Below, piece after piece: positions 48,736 to 58,633 of a stretch of 64,000 nt of DNA; position 1 is the stretch's first letter; every line of letters begins with the position of its first letter. The stretch covers positions 1 to 64,000 of the forward strand of contig CAVQGZ010000009.1 in NCBI GenBank assembly GCA_963712175.1. Direction: 5' to 3'. This DNA comes from CAVQGZ01 sp963712175. GTDB lineage: Bacteria > Actinomycetota > Actinomycetes > Jiangellales > Jiangellaceae. Both the position numbers and the translations under genes were made by a program. A model generated the notes under the pieces. The model saw nothing but the letters and a program-made list of their open reading frames with translations, was not told the origin of the DNA and did not search any database.

Positions 48736-50249
48736 TCTGTCCCTCCTTCAACCGCGAACACGGGTTCCGGGTCGCTCACGCCCACCTGCTCGAGCGTCTG
48801 TGACGTCCCGTCGTTGATCGGGTCGAGCAGCGGAGCCGGGGCCACACCCAAGGCGATCAGCAGCACGAACAGCGGGGCCACGACCAGCACCTCACGACCG
48901 CGCAGGTCTGGGGTGCCCTCGGTCTCCGGCGTGGTCGGCCCGGTCATCGTCCGCTGGTACATGATGAGGATGTACAGCGCGGCGAGCACGATGCCGAACG
49001 TCGCCAGCGCTGCGGCCACCTGGTACCGGGAGAACGTCCCGACGAGAACCAGGAACTCGCTCACGAATGTCGCCAGCCCCGGCATCGCCAGGCCGCTGAG
49101 GCCGGCGAGCAGCAGGAACCCGGACAAGATCGGCGCGGGCTTCTGCAGGCCGCCGAAGTCGGCGAGCTGACGTGACCCACGGCGGGCGATCATCAGCCCC
49201 GCGACGAGGAACAGAGCAGTCGTCGAGAGCCCGTGGCTGACCATGTAGAAGGTCGAGCCTCCCGTCGCCTGACTCGTGAGCGCGAAGATCCCCAGAACGA
49301 TCACACCGAAGTGGCTGATCGAGCTGAACGCGATGATCCGCTTGATGTCGGTCTGACCGATCGCCAGCAGGCCGCCGTACAGGATGCTGATGACCGCGAG
49401 CGTGACCACCACGGGGGCGAAGGTCTGGCTCGCGTCCGGGAACAGGGGCAGCACCAGGGCGACCATCCCGAACGTTCCGACCTTGTCCACGACGCCGGAC
49501 AGGTAGGCGGCCTGCGACGGGGTCGCCTCGGTCGCGGCGTCGGGCAGCCAGGTGTGCAGCGGCCACAGCGGAGCCTTGATCGCGAAAGCGATCATGAAGC
49601 CCAGGAACAGCCACCCCTGCGTGGTGCTGTCGATGTCCAGCGCCACCAGGTCGGCCAGCAGGAAGGACCGATCGCCGGCGGGTGCCTGCAGGTAGAGGCC
49701 GATGACGGCGGCCAGCATGAGCAGGCCACCGAAGAGGTTGTAGAGCAGGAACTTCATCGCGGCGTACTGGCGCTTGTCGCCACCGTAGACGCCGATGAGG
49801 AAGTACATCGGGATCAGCATCGCCTCGAACAGGATGTAGAAGAGCAGCACGTCGGTGGACAGGAACGCACCGATCGTCATCGACTGGAGCACGAGCACCA
49901 GGGCGTAGAACGCCTTGACGCTCCGCCCGCTGGCGTCGGCCTCGTTCCACATCGCCCCGAGGACGATCGGTGTGGCAACCGCGGTCAGCGCCACCAGCGC
50001 GAGCGAGATACCCGACAGCCCGAGCGACCAGTAGACGCCGAACGGCGCGACCCACGAGACCTGCTCCGTCAGCTGGTACAGCGGACCACCGATCTCGTAC
50101 TGGAGCGCGACGACGACGGTGATCAGCAGCGTGACGCCCGACGCACCGATGGCGACGACCTTGGCCGTGCGGGCCCCGGGGACCAGCGCGGTCAGGACGG
50201 CACCCAGCAGCGGGACGACGACGAGTGCAGTCAGCACGGGGAACGTCAC
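48732..50249 (-). CDS. nuoM: NADH-quinone oxidoreductase subunit M
   Basis: 505 aa from GTG 50249. Antiporter-like complex I subunit with 14 helices; the WPLHTWLPDAATEATPSQAAYLSGV segment near residue 200 and IGQTDIKRIIAFSSISHFG near 290 hold the conserved Lys and His of the proton channel. FLGFMIAFAIKAP also conserved. Overlaps nuoL (GTGA) and nuoN. A longer upstream reading in this frame is not part of the gene. Confidence 0.95.
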   Translation of the reverse strand: MTFPVLTALVVVPLLGAVLTALVPGARTAKVVAIGASGVTLLITVVVALQYEIGGPLYQLTEQVSWVAPFGVYWSLGLSGISLALVALTAVATPIVLGAMWNEADASGRSVKAFYALVLVLQSMTIGAFLSTDVLLFYILFEAMLIPMYFLIGVYGGDKRQYAAMKFLLYNLFGGLLMLAAVIGLYLQAPAGDRSFLLADLVALDIDSTTQGWLFLGFMIAFAIKAPLWPLHTWLPDAATEATPSQAAYLSGVVDKVGTFGMVALVLPLFPDASQTFAPVVVTLAVISILYGGLLAIGQTDIKRIIAFSSISHFGVIVLGIFALTSQATGGSTFYMVSHGLSTTALFLVAGLMIARRGSRQLADFGGLQKPAPILSGFLLLAGLSGLAMPGLATFVSEFLVLVGTFSRYQVAAALATFGIVLAALYILIMYQRTMTGPTTPETEGTPDLRGREVLVVAPLFVLLIALGVAPAPLLDPINDGTSQTLEQVGVSDPEPVFAVEGGTE

Positions 50250-52183
50250 AGCCTTCCTCCCATCAGGAGCAAGGCAGCGATGACGACCGCCGCGCCTGCG
50301 AGCATGGACAACGCGTAGGAGCGCACGAAGCCGGTCTGGATCTTGCGACCCCGGGCCGACAGCCCACCGATCCCGGCGGCGACGCCGTTCACCGCCCCGT
50401 CGATGCCCCGGCTGTCGATCCAGACGAGAGTCCGGGTGAGGTACTGGCCAGGACGCATGAAGACGGCCTCGTTGACGGTGTCGCCGTACAGGTCGGCCCG
50501 GGCAGCGCGAGTAAGCGCCGAGCCCGCCGGTGGGGTCTCCGGAATCGGGTCGCGACCGTAGACGAGCCAGGCCCACCCGACCCCGACGGCCACGACCGCC
50601 ATCGTGATGAGCGGGTAGGCGCTCGCGGGCAGGAGGTGCTCGATCTCGGCATAGCCGACCGCCGGCTCCAGCCACGGCTCGATCCCACCACCGGGCAGGA
50701 AGCCCAGCTCCATCGCGCCACCCAGGGCCGAGAGCACGGCAAGGACGACGAGCGGGCCGACCATGACCGGGGGCGACTCGTGGGGGTGGGCGTCGTCGCG
50801 CCAGCGCCGGTCGCCGAACCAGGTCATCAGCATGACGCGAGTCATGTAGAAGCCGGTGATTCCGGCGCCCAGCAACGCGGCCAGTCCGGCGGCGATGCTC
50901 GTGTCGAACGCCACCTCGATGATCTTGTCCTTCGACCAGAAGCCGGAGAAGGGTGGCACTCCGATGATGGCCAGGTAGCCGACGGTGAAGGTGACGAACG
51001 TCCAGGGCATGACCTTGCGCAGGGCTCCGTAGACGCGCATGTCGACCTCGTCGTTCATGGCGTGCATCACCGAGCCAGAGCCCAGGAACAGGTTGGCCTT
51101 GAAGAAGCCGTGGGCCAGCAGGTGGAAGATGGCGAACACGTAGCCGACCGGACCCAGGCCGGCTGCCAGCATCATGTAGCCGATCTGGCTCATGGTGGAG
51201 GCGGCCAACGCCTTCTTGATGTCGTCCTTGGCCGTGCCGATGACGGCCCCGAACACCAGGGTGACCGCTCCGACCGCGATCACGGCGTTCTGCGCGACAG
51301 GAGCAGCCTCGTAGATGGGGCCGGAGCGGACCACGAGGTAGACGCCGGCCGTGACCATCGTCGCCGCGTGGATGAGCGCGGAGACCGGCGTCGGGCCCTC
51401 CATGGCGTCCAGGAGCCACGACTGGAGTGGCACCTGCGCAGACTTGCCGCAGGCGGCCAGGAGCAGCAGCAGGCCGAGGGCGGTGAGCCAACCGGTGGAC
51501 ATGCGCTCCGTCGCCCCGGTCACCGCGAGGATCTCGCTGGTACCCACCGCGGCGAACATCGCCATGATCGCCAGCGACATCCCCACGTCACCCACGCGGT
51601 TCACGACGAATGCCTTCTTCGACGCGGTTGCCGCCGATGGCTTGTGCTGCCAGAAACCGATGAGCAGGTACGAGGCCAGGCCGACGCCTTCCCACCCGAC
51701 GTACAGGATGAGGTAGTCATTGGCGAGCACCAGCAGCAGCATCGCCGCGACGAACAGGTTCAGGTAGCCGAAGAACCGGCGTCGCCGAGGGTCGTGCTCC
51801 ATGTAGCCCATGGAGTACACGTGGATCAGTGTGCCGACCCCGGTGATGAGCAGGACAAAGGCCATGGAGAGCTGGTCGAGCAGGAGCCCGACCTGCACCT
51901 CGTAGCCCCCCACCGCGAAGAACTGGTAGAGCACCTGCTCGATCGCGCGGTCCTCGGCGTCACGGCCGACCTCGGCGAAGAACAGGAAGCTCGCCACGAT
52001 GAAGGACGACAGCACGGTCAACGTACCGAGCAGGTGACCCCAGCTGTCACCCCGTCGGCCGACGAGGAGCAGGATCACCGCCCCGGCGAGCGGGAAACCG
52101 ATCAGAAGCCACATGAGGGAGAAGACACCCTCAGCAGCGGCAGGTACCTGCTCGCTCGCGAGCAGGCCGTTCAACACGGTCAC
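50246..52183 (-). CDS. nuoL: NADH-quinone oxidoreductase subunit L
   Basis: 645 aa from GTG 52183. The largest antiporter-like subunit, with about 16 helices and a C-terminal lateral helix (residues 560-645). Conserved segments: LILYVGWEGVGLASYLLIGFW near residue 160, SAQVPLQSWLLDAMEGPTPVSALIHAATMV near 250, AKDDIKKALAASTMSQIGYMM near 330, and LAHGFFKANLFLGSGSVMHAM near 370. It starts 24 bp after nuoK. Confidence 0.96.
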   Translation of the reverse strand: MTVLNGLLASEQVPAAAEGVFSLMWLLIGFPLAGAVILLLVGRRGDSWGHLLGTLTVLSSFIVASFLFFAEVGRDAEDRAIEQVLYQFFAVGGYEVQVGLLLDQLSMAFVLLITGVGTLIHVYSMGYMEHDPRRRRFFGYLNLFVAAMLLLVLANDYLILYVGWEGVGLASYLLIGFWQHKPSAATASKKAFVVNRVGDVGMSLAIMAMFAAVGTSEILAVTGATERMSTGWLTALGLLLLLAACGKSAQVPLQSWLLDAMEGPTPVSALIHAATMVTAGVYLVVRSGPIYEAAPVAQNAVIAVGAVTLVFGAVIGTAKDDIKKALAASTMSQIGYMMLAAGLGPVGYVFAIFHLLAHGFFKANLFLGSGSVMHAMNDEVDMRVYGALRKVMPWTFVTFTVGYLAIIGVPPFSGFWSKDKIIEVAFDTSIAAGLAALLGAGITGFYMTRVMLMTWFGDRRWRDDAHPHESPPVMVGPLVVLAVLSALGGAMELGFLPGGGIEPWLEPAVGYAEIEHLLPASAYPLITMAVVAVGVGWAWLVYGRDPIPETPPAGSALTRAARADLYGDTVNEAVFMRPGQYLTRTLVWIDSRGIDGAVNGVAAGIGGLSARGRKIQTGFVRSYALSMLAGAAVVIAALLLMGGRL

Positions 52184-52207
52184 GTGGTCACCCTCACGTC
52201 CGTCGCG

Positions 52208-52507
52208 CTACAGCTTCAGCAGGCTGGCGTCGTCGACCGAGGCCGACCGCCTGCTGCGGTAGATCATCATGATGATCGCCAGGCCGACGACCACCTCTGC
52301 TGCGGCCACCACCATCACGAAGAAGGCGGTGACCTGGCCGTCCAACGCCCCGTTCGTCCGGGCGAACGTGACGAACGCGAGGTTCGCCGCGTTCAGCATC
52401 AGCTCGACACACATGAAGACCACGAGGGCGTTGCGACGAAGCAGCACACCCACGGCACCGATGCTGAAGAGAACTGCCGACAGGACGATGTAGCTGCTGG
52501 GGTTCAC
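52208..52507 (-). CDS. nuoK: NADH-quinone oxidoreductase subunit K
   Basis: 99 aa from GTG 52507, overlapping the nuoJ stop by 4 bp. Three membrane helices, with the conserved Glu in MCVELMLNAANLAF near residue 36 and the second in VVAAAEVVVGLAI near 70, both needed for proton transfer. Size and order (J-K-L) match. Confidence 0.95.
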   Translation of the reverse strand: MNPSSYIVLSAVLFSIGAVGVLLRRNALVVFMCVELMLNAANLAFVTFARTNGALDGQVTAFFVMVVAAAEVVVGLAIIMMIYRSRRSASVDDASLLKL

Positions 52508-53229
52508 TGCTGGCCCTCCCCGTCCTCGAGGGCCTCTCGGGCGCGCAGCACCCGGGAGTAGGAGGCCTCGCTCGGCGTTCCGTCGGGCAGAAGCGCCGGA
52601 GTGCCCACCGCGTTGTGACGGGCAAGCACGCCCGGGGCCGGCAGCCCGGTGGCCCCGCTGAAGTCGCCGTCCACCGGCCGGAACCGTTCGATCGCCTGCT
52701 CGCGCTGGCTCTTCTTCGGAAAGACGTTGGGTTGCAGCGCCAGCACGAGGGCGCCCACAGCAGCTGTGATGAGCAGCGCGCTGGTCACCTCGAAGGCGAA
52801 GAGGTAGTCGGAGAAGATCAGCGAGGCCAGGCCTTCGACGTTGCCCGCAGCGTTGAGCTCCTCGCCCGGCACCGGGTCGCCGATGGTGGCCCGGCTCACA
52901 GCGCTGACCAGAACAGCAGCGAAGCCGAGGCCGGCGAGCACCGCAGCGACCCGCTGCCCGCGCAGGGTCTCGACCAGCGAGTCCGAGGCATCCACGCCGA
53001 CGAGCATGATGACGAACAGGAACAGCATCATCACGGCGCCGGTGTAGACGATCACCTGGACGACACCGAGGAACGGGGCGTCCTGGCTGATGTAGAGAAC
53101 GGCCAGGCCGATCATCGTGACGGCGAGCCAGAGTGCCGAGTGCACCGCCTTGCGGGAGGCCACGAGGCCGATGGCCCCGAGCACGGTGATCGGCGCGATG
53201 ATCCAGAACGCCACTGCCTCGCCGGTCAT
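52504..53229 (-). CDS. nuoJ: NADH-quinone oxidoreductase subunit J
   Basis: 241 aa from GTG or ATG at 53229. Five hydrophobic segments; the helix III region VVQVIVYTGAVMMLFLFVIMLVG is highly conserved and holds the Tyr used in coupling. The C-terminus has an unusually long charged tail (about residues 170-241), typical of actinobacterial NuoJ. Overlaps nuoI by 4 bp and nuoK by 4 bp. Confidence 0.95.
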   Translation of the reverse strand: MTGEAVAFWIIAPITVLGAIGLVASRKAVHSALWLAVTMIGLAVLYISQDAPFLGVVQVIVYTGAVMMLFLFVIMLVGVDASDSLVETLRGQRVAAVLAGLGFAAVLVSAVSRATIGDPVPGEELNAAGNVEGLASLIFSDYLFAFEVTSALLITAAVGALVLALQPNVFPKKSQREQAIERFRPVDGDFSGATGLPAPGVLARHNAVGTPALLPDGTPSEASYSRVLRAREALEDGEGQQ

Positions 53230-53735
53230 GACGACTCACCTGCCCCCAAGAAGTAGTCCTTCTCGCTGTCGCCGAGTCGTCGCGGGTGCGGCGGCTGCTC
53301 CATGCCGGGCAGCAGCGGCGCCAACAGGTCCTGCTTCTCGTAGATGAGGCTCGCGCGACTGGTGTCGGCCAGCTCGTACTCGTTCGTCATCGTCAGCGCA
53401 CGCGTCGGACAGGCCTCGATGCAGAGCCCGCAGAAGATGCAGCGCAGGTAGTTGATCTGGTAGACGCGTCCGTAGCGCTCACCCGGGGAGAACTGCTCCT
53501 CCTCGCTGTTGGCGGCGCCCTCCACGTAGATGGCATCGGCCGGGCAGGCCCAGGCGCACAGCTCGCAGCCCACGCACTTCTCCAGCCCGTCCGGCCAGCG
53601 GTTGAGCTGGTGGCGACCGTGGAATCGCGGCGCCGTCGGCACCTTCTGCTCGGGGTAGGACTCGGTGACCACCGTGCGGAACATCGTCCGGAAGGTGACC
53701 CCGAACCCGGCGACGGGGTCGAGGAACTTAGGCAC
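53226..53735 (-). CDS. nuoI: NADH-quinone oxidoreductase subunit I
   Basis: 169 aa. Two [4Fe-4S] ferredoxin clusters, CVGCELCAWACP near residue 54 and CIFCGLCIEACP near 99 (N6a/N6b). The N-terminal amphipathic part binds NuoH. It passes electrons from NuoG to NuoB. Overlaps nuoH by 8 bp. Confidence 0.97.
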   Translation of the reverse strand: MPKFLDPVAGFGVTFRTMFRTVVTESYPEQKVPTAPRFHGRHQLNRWPDGLEKCVGCELCAWACPADAIYVEGAANSEEEQFSPGERYGRVYQINYLRCIFCGLCIEACPTRALTMTNEYELADTSRASLIYEKQDLLAPLLPGMEQPPHPRRLGDSEKDYFLGAGESS

Positions 53736-54939
53736 GCTGATCCTCCTGGGCTCCCGGCAACGGCGGCACAGGGTATCCGGGCGCGACCGGCGCCTCGTCC
53801 TGCGGTGTCTCGGCGGCGGGGGCGCCGCGCCTGCTCCATGGCAGGAAGCTGACCAGGACGACGGCGACAGCGACCCCGGCCACGACGACGATGAGCTGGG
53901 TCTGCCCGAGCTCGGAGCTGGCCAGGCGCAGACCGGCGACGGCGAGGATCCAGACCAGCGACACCGGGATGAGGACTCGCCAGCCCAGCGCCATGAACTG
54001 GTCGTAGCGCAGCCGTGGCAGCGTGCCCCGTAGCCACACGAAGCCGAACAACAGCGTCAGCACCTTCGCCAGGAACCAGAAGAAGCCGAGCCACCCGCCG
54101 TCGGGAAGGCCGAACGGTGCCTGGTAGCCGCCGAGGAAGACGGTGACAGCCAAGGCGGACACGTTGACCATGGCGATGTACTCAGCGAGGAAGAAGAGGG
54201 CGAACTTCAGCGACGAGTACTCGGTGTGGAACCCACCGACCAGCTCACCCTCGGCCTCGGGAAGGTCGAAGGGGGCTCGGTTCGTCTCACCGACCATCGA
54301 GACGAGGAAGACCAGGAACGAGGGAACGAGCGCGACCGCGTACCAGAGCGTGTCCTGGGACTCGACGATCTGGCTGGTCGACATCGACCCGGAGTAGAGG
54401 AAGACCGCCACGAGGGAGAGTCCCATCGCGATCTCGTAGGAGATGACCTGGGCAGACGAGCGCAACCCACCCAGCAGTGGGTAGGTCGAGCCTGACGACC
54501 ATCCCGCCAGCACCAGCCCGTACACGCCGATCGCGGTCACCGCGAGGATGTAGAGCACCGCGACCGACATGTCGGTGAGCTGGAGGCGCGTCGTGACCCC
54601 GAAGAGGTTGACCTCCCCGGCCATGGGGATGACCGCGAAGGTCATGAACGCCGTCACGGTGGAGATCACCGGCGCGAGCCAGAACACCACCTTGTCGGCG
54701 TTGCGCGGTACCACGTCCTCCTTGAAGGCCAGCTTCACACCGTCGGCGAGGCTCTGCAGGAGGCCGAAGGGGCCCACCCGGTTGGGACCCACCCGGTGCT
54801 GCATGCGTGCCACCACGCGACGCTCGGCCCAGACGTTGAACAGGGTGAACAGCACGAGCACGACGAAGATGAAGACGACCTTGAAGGCGACGACCCAGAA
54901 GGGGTCCTGTCCGAAGCCAGGGATGGCGTCGGGGCTCAT
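53728..54939 (-). CDS. nuoH: NADH-quinone oxidoreductase subunit H
   Basis: 403 aa, about eight membrane helices with a C-terminal tail. Family signatures: ERRVVARMQHRVGPNRVGPFGLLQSLADGVKL near residue 30 (quinone entrance), and the EGELVGGFHTEYSSLKFALFFLAEY segment near 245 with the Glu/Tyr pair of the quinone chamber. The C-terminal 50 residues (after about 350) are Pro-rich and soluble. Confidence 0.96.
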   Translation of the reverse strand: MSPDAIPGFGQDPFWVVAFKVVFIFVVLVLFTLFNVWAERRVVARMQHRVGPNRVGPFGLLQSLADGVKLAFKEDVVPRNADKVVFWLAPVISTVTAFMTFAVIPMAGEVNLFGVTTRLQLTDMSVAVLYILAVTAIGVYGLVLAGWSSGSTYPLLGGLRSSAQVISYEIAMGLSLVAVFLYSGSMSTSQIVESQDTLWYAVALVPSFLVFLVSMVGETNRAPFDLPEAEGELVGGFHTEYSSLKFALFFLAEYIAMVNVSALAVTVFLGGYQAPFGLPDGGWLGFFWFLAKVLTLLFGFVWLRGTLPRLRYDQFMALGWRVLIPVSLVWILAVAGLRLASSELGQTQLIVVVAGVAVAVVLVSFLPWSRRGAPAAETPQDEAPVAPGYPVPPLPGAQEDQRA

Positions 54940-57323
54940 CGGGCACCTCCTGCGGCCAGCGTGACGGCGTCACCGGCGGTGGCGCCGAGGTCGAGGTGGA
55001 CGCGGCTGCCGGGAGAGTTCTGCGGCACCCAGACCGCCTGGTCGGGCATGGCGGTGACCTCGGTGGGAAGCGTGATCGCGCCGTGGTCCGTGCTCACGGT
55101 GACGGGGTCACCGTCCTTCACACCCAGCGACTGCGCTGTCACCGCCGAGATCCGGACCACCGGCGCTGGAGCGGTTCCTGCGAGGTTCGGCTCGTCATCC
55201 TGCATTCGGCCCAGGTCCAGCAGCATCCGCCAGGTCGCCAGGACGTGGCCGGGCGCAGCGGCGGCTGGGGCGACGTCCGGGGCCGGGGGCCGAGAGCCGT
55301 CCCAGGGCCCCAGCTCGGCCAGGTCGTGGGCAGCGTCGGAGGTGTCGGCGACGCCGAGGCTGACCCCCAGCTCGGCGGCGATGGCGTCCAGCACCCACCC
55401 GTCGCTGCGGTGGGTGCTCGACACGGCGCGCTCGAAGGTGCGTGGCCGGCCCTCCCAGTCGGTGAAGGTTCCCGACTTCTCCGGCACGGCCGCAACGGGG
55501 AAGACGACGTCGGCGTGCTCGTGGACGTCGCTGGCCCGGATCTCGAGGCTGATGGTGAAGGCCCGGGCGGCAGCGTCGGCCACCAGAGAAGGTGTCGGCA
55601 GGTCACCAGGTTCCACACCGCCGAGGACAAGTGCGCCGAGGGATCCGTCGGCGGCCGCCCGCAGCATGGAGCCGGTGTCGAGGCCTACCGAGTCGGGCAG
55701 GCCGTCGACGCCCCAGGCCGCGGCGACGTCGACGCGGGCAGCCGCGTCGACCACCGGACGGCCGCCGGGCAGCAGCGCGGGGAAGGCCCCAGCGTCCAGA
55801 GCCCCCCGCTCGCCGGCTCGACGCGGTACCCAGGCCAGGGCAGCACCTGTGTCGGAGCTGAGCCGCGCGGCCGACGTCAGTGCGCCAGGCGTCCCGGCCA
55901 ACCGCTCGCCGACCAGGATCACCGCGCCGTCAGCGCGCAGCGCCGCGACGACGTCCTCGGGCAGGGCGGCCAGCACGCCGGCCTCCGTCCCAGGCACAGC
56001 GGCGACGAGGCTCGCCGACAGCTTCTCGCTGCCCCGGCTGAGGAAGGGCGCGATCGTCGCCACCCTCGTGCGGCCAGAGCGGGCCGCTCGACGCAGTCGC
56101 AGGTAGACGATGGGCGACTCCTCCTCGGGCTCGAACCCAGCGAGGAGGACGAACGGGGCCGAGGCGAGATCGTCGTAGGACACGCCCGACTCCGGCGTCT
56201 GACACACGACGTGTGAGGCGAGGAACTCCGACTCCTCGTCGCTGTGGCCGCGGAAGCGGAAGTCGACGTTGTTCGTGCCCAGCGCGACACGGGCGAACTT
56301 CGAGTAGGCATACGCGTCCTCACCCGTCACCCGACCGCCGGTGAGCACGCCGGCCTGCCCCGCAGCGCGCAGCCCGTCGGCAGCGACCCGCAGGGCGTGC
56401 GGCCAGGACGCGGGGACGAGGTCGCCGTCCTGGCGGATCATCGGGTGGGTCAGCCGGTCTGCGGCGCTGGCGTAGGTGAACGCGAAGCGACCCTTGTCGC
56501 AGCTCCACTCCTCGTTCACCGCTGGGTCCTCGCCGGCCAGCCGGCGCATCACCTTGTTACGGCGGTGATCGGTTCGCTGGGCACAGCCCGAGGCGCAGTG
56601 CTCGCATGCGCTGGGCGTCGACACGAGGTCGAAGGGACGTGCACGGAACCGGTACGTCGCGCTCGTCAGAGCCCCGACGGGGCAGATCTGGATGGTGTTG
56701 CCCGAGAAGTAGCTCTCGAAGGGCTGGTCCTCATAGATGCCGACCTGCTGAAGCGCGCCACGCTCCAGCAGCTCGATGAACGGGTCACCCGCGACCTGGT
56801 CGGAGAACCGGGTGCACCGGGCGCACAGGACGCATCGCTCGCGGTCCAGCAGCACCTGCGAGCTGATCGCGATGGGCTTCGGATACGTGCGCTTGGCACC
56901 GTCGAAGCGCGCCTCGGGCCGACCATTGCTCATCGCCTGGTTCTGCAGCGGGCACTCACCGCCCTTGTCACAGATCGGGCAGTCGAGAGGGTGGTTCATC
57001 AGCAGGAACTCCATGATTCCCTGCTGGGCCTTGTCGGACACCGTGCTGGTGAGCTGGGTCCTGACCTCCATCCCCGGCGACACCGGGATGGTGCAGGACG
57101 CCTGTGGCTTGGGCATCCACCGAAGGTTGCCGTCTCGGTCCGGCGTACCGATCTCGACGAGGCACTGGCGGCAGGCGCCGACCGGGTCCAGCAGCGGGTG
57201 GTCGCAGAACCTCGGGATGGCGATACCGAGCTGCTCGGCGGCCCGGATCACCAGGGTGCCCTTCGGCACACTGACCTGGTACCCGTCGATCGTCAGGGTG
57301 ACGAGCTGGTCGACCTCACTCAT
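54936..57323 (-). CDS. nuoG: NADH-quinone oxidoreductase subunit G
   Basis: 795 aa from ATG 57323, overlapping the nuoF stop by 4 bp. N-terminal [2Fe-2S] ferredoxin domain (C-x10-C-x2-C-x15-C around residues 33-70, PRFCDHP, GACRQCLVEIG) and [4Fe-4S] motifs with HPLDCPICDKGGECPLQNQ near 108 and RCVLCARCTRF near 153. Then a molybdopterin-oxidoreductase-like part (ACEHCASGCAQRTDHRRNKVMR) with the extra CxxCxxxC of N7. The C-terminal region is the large MoCo-like domain without cofactor. Confidence 0.94.
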   Translation of the reverse strand: MSEVDQLVTLTIDGYQVSVPKGTLVIRAAEQLGIAIPRFCDHPLLDPVGACRQCLVEIGTPDRDGNLRWMPKPQASCTIPVSPGMEVRTQLTSTVSDKAQQGIMEFLLMNHPLDCPICDKGGECPLQNQAMSNGRPEARFDGAKRTYPKPIAISSQVLLDRERCVLCARCTRFSDQVAGDPFIELLERGALQQVGIYEDQPFESYFSGNTIQICPVGALTSATYRFRARPFDLVSTPSACEHCASGCAQRTDHRRNKVMRRLAGEDPAVNEEWSCDKGRFAFTYASAADRLTHPMIRQDGDLVPASWPHALRVAADGLRAAGQAGVLTGGRVTGEDAYAYSKFARVALGTNNVDFRFRGHSDEESEFLASHVVCQTPESGVSYDDLASAPFVLLAGFEPEEESPIVYLRLRRAARSGRTRVATIAPFLSRGSEKLSASLVAAVPGTEAGVLAALPEDVVAALRADGAVILVGERLAGTPGALTSAARLSSDTGAALAWVPRRAGERGALDAGAFPALLPGGRPVVDAAARVDVAAAWGVDGLPDSVGLDTGSMLRAAADGSLGALVLGGVEPGDLPTPSLVADAAARAFTISLEIRASDVHEHADVVFPVAAVPEKSGTFTDWEGRPRTFERAVSSTHRSDGWVLDAIAAELGVSLGVADTSDAAHDLAELGPWDGSRPPAPDVAPAAAAPGHVLATWRMLLDLGRMQDDEPNLAGTAPAPVVRISAVTAQSLGVKDGDPVTVSTDHGAITLPTEVTAMPDQAVWVPQNSPGSRVHLDLGATAGDAVTLAAGGAR

Positions 57324-58633
57324 ACCGCCACTGCCTCCAGGGCCGAACGCTCGTACGGGAACATCTCCCATGCCGGCGTGGACGTGCCTGCCTCGAACTC
57401 GTCGCGGAAGTGCTTCACCGCGCTGGTCACGCAGGCTGACGTGCCGTCGGCCAGCGCGCAGAACGACCGTCCGGCGATGTTGTCGCACAGGTCGAGCAGC
57501 GTGTCGATGTCGTCATCGGAGGCGGTACCGGACTCCAGACGGCGCAGGATCTGCACGAGCCACCAGTTGCCCTCGCGGCACGGAGTGCACTTGCCGCAGG
57601 ACTCGTGCTTGTAGAACTCGACCCAGCGCAGCGTCGTACGCACGACGGACGTTGTCTCGTCGAAGATCTGCAGGGCCTTGGTGCCCAGCATCGAGCCGAC
57701 CCCCGCCATGCCCTCGTAGTCCAGCGGGACATCGAGGTGCTCGTCGGTGAGGATGGGCGTGCTGGAGCCACCCGGCGTCCAGAACTTGAGGCGGTGTCCC
57801 TGGCGCACCCCACCGGCAAGGTCGAGCAGCTCGCGCAGGGTGATGCCGAGCGGGGCCTCGTACTGGCCGGGGTGAGCCACGTGCCCACTCAGCGAGTACA
57901 GCGTGAACCCTGGGGACTTCTCAGTGCCCAGGGAGCGGAACCAGTCCCGGCCGTAGCGGACGATGGCAGGCACACTGGCGATCGACTCGACGTTGTTGAT
58001 GACCGTCGGAGACGAGTAGAGCCCGGCGACGGCCGGGAACGGCGGGCGAAGCCGCGGCTGACCGCGCCGTCCCTCCAGCGAGTCGAGCAGCGCTGTCTCC
58101 TCGCCGCAGATGTAGGCGCCGGCTCCGGCATGGACCACGACGTCGAGGTCGTAGCCGCTGCCGAACACGTCCGAGCCGAGGTAGCCGGCCTCATACGCCT
58201 CGGCGACCGCGGCCCGCAGACGACGGATGACGTGGAGCACCTCGCCACGGACGTAGATGAAGGCCCGGTTCGCGCCGATGGCGTAGGACGAGATGATCAC
58301 GCCTTCGACCAGCGTGTGCGGCGAGGCCATCATCAGGGGGATGTCCTTGCACGTGCCGGGCTCGGACTCGTCGGCGTTGACGACGAGGTATGTCGGGTTC
58401 GGGCTGTCCTTGGGGATGAATCCCCACTTCAGACCCGTCGGGAACCCAGCGCCGCCGCGACCGCGTAGTCCCGCGTCTCGGACGAGCTCGATCAGTGCCT
58501 CAGGGTCCTTCTCCAGGGCCGTGCGGGCCGCCTGGTACCCGCCGACCCGCTCGTACCCGGCCAGCGTGTAGGCGTCGGGGTCATCCCAGTGCGCGGACAG
58601 GACAGGCAGCAGCGTGGTGACCGACGTGCTCAT
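57320..58633 (-). CDS. nuoF: NADH-quinone oxidoreductase subunit F
   Basis: 437 aa from ATG 58633, overlapping the nuoE stop. NADH/FMN subunit: GLRGRGGAGFPTGLKW near residue 46 binds NADH and FMN, VVNADESEPGTCKD near 72 binds FMN, AGAYICGEETALLDSLEG near 155 is the second FMN loop, and the N3 cluster ligands are in ESCGKCTPCREG near 345 plus a later Cys. Electrons enter complex I here. Confidence 0.96.
   Translation of the reverse strand: MSTSVTTLLPVLSAHWDDPDAYTLAGYERVGGYQAARTALEKDPEALIELVRDAGLRGRGGAGFPTGLKWGFIPKDSPNPTYLVVNADESEPGTCKDIPLMMASPHTLVEGVIISSYAIGANRAFIYVRGEVLHVIRRLRAAVAEAYEAGYLGSDVFGSGYDLDVVVHAGAGAYICGEETALLDSLEGRRGQPRLRPPFPAVAGLYSSPTVINNVESIASVPAIVRYGRDWFRSLGTEKSPGFTLYSLSGHVAHPGQYEAPLGITLRELLDLAGGVRQGHRLKFWTPGGSSTPILTDEHLDVPLDYEGMAGVGSMLGTKALQIFDETTSVVRTTLRWVEFYKHESCGKCTPCREGNWWLVQILRRLESGTASDDDIDTLLDLCDNIAGRSFCALADGTSACVTSAVKHFRDEFEAGTSTPAWEMFPYERSALEAVAV

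Noticed and set aside
47569..49170. Plus-strand frame of 533 aa opposite nuoN/nuoM
   Set aside because: Low-complexity charged product, antisense to two solid complex I genes; a codon-bias artefact of high GC.
48732..51491. Single 919-aa frame reaching into nuoL for nuoM
   Set aside because: The N-terminal part is out-of-frame nuoL sequence; the true nuoM start is GTG 50249, where it overlaps the nuoL stop.
50225..52561. Plus-strand reading frame of 778 aa opposite nuoL
   Set aside because: It is the mirror of the nuoL coding frame, rich in Arg/His/Asp/Gly, with no family pattern and no ribosome site; nuoL is well supported.
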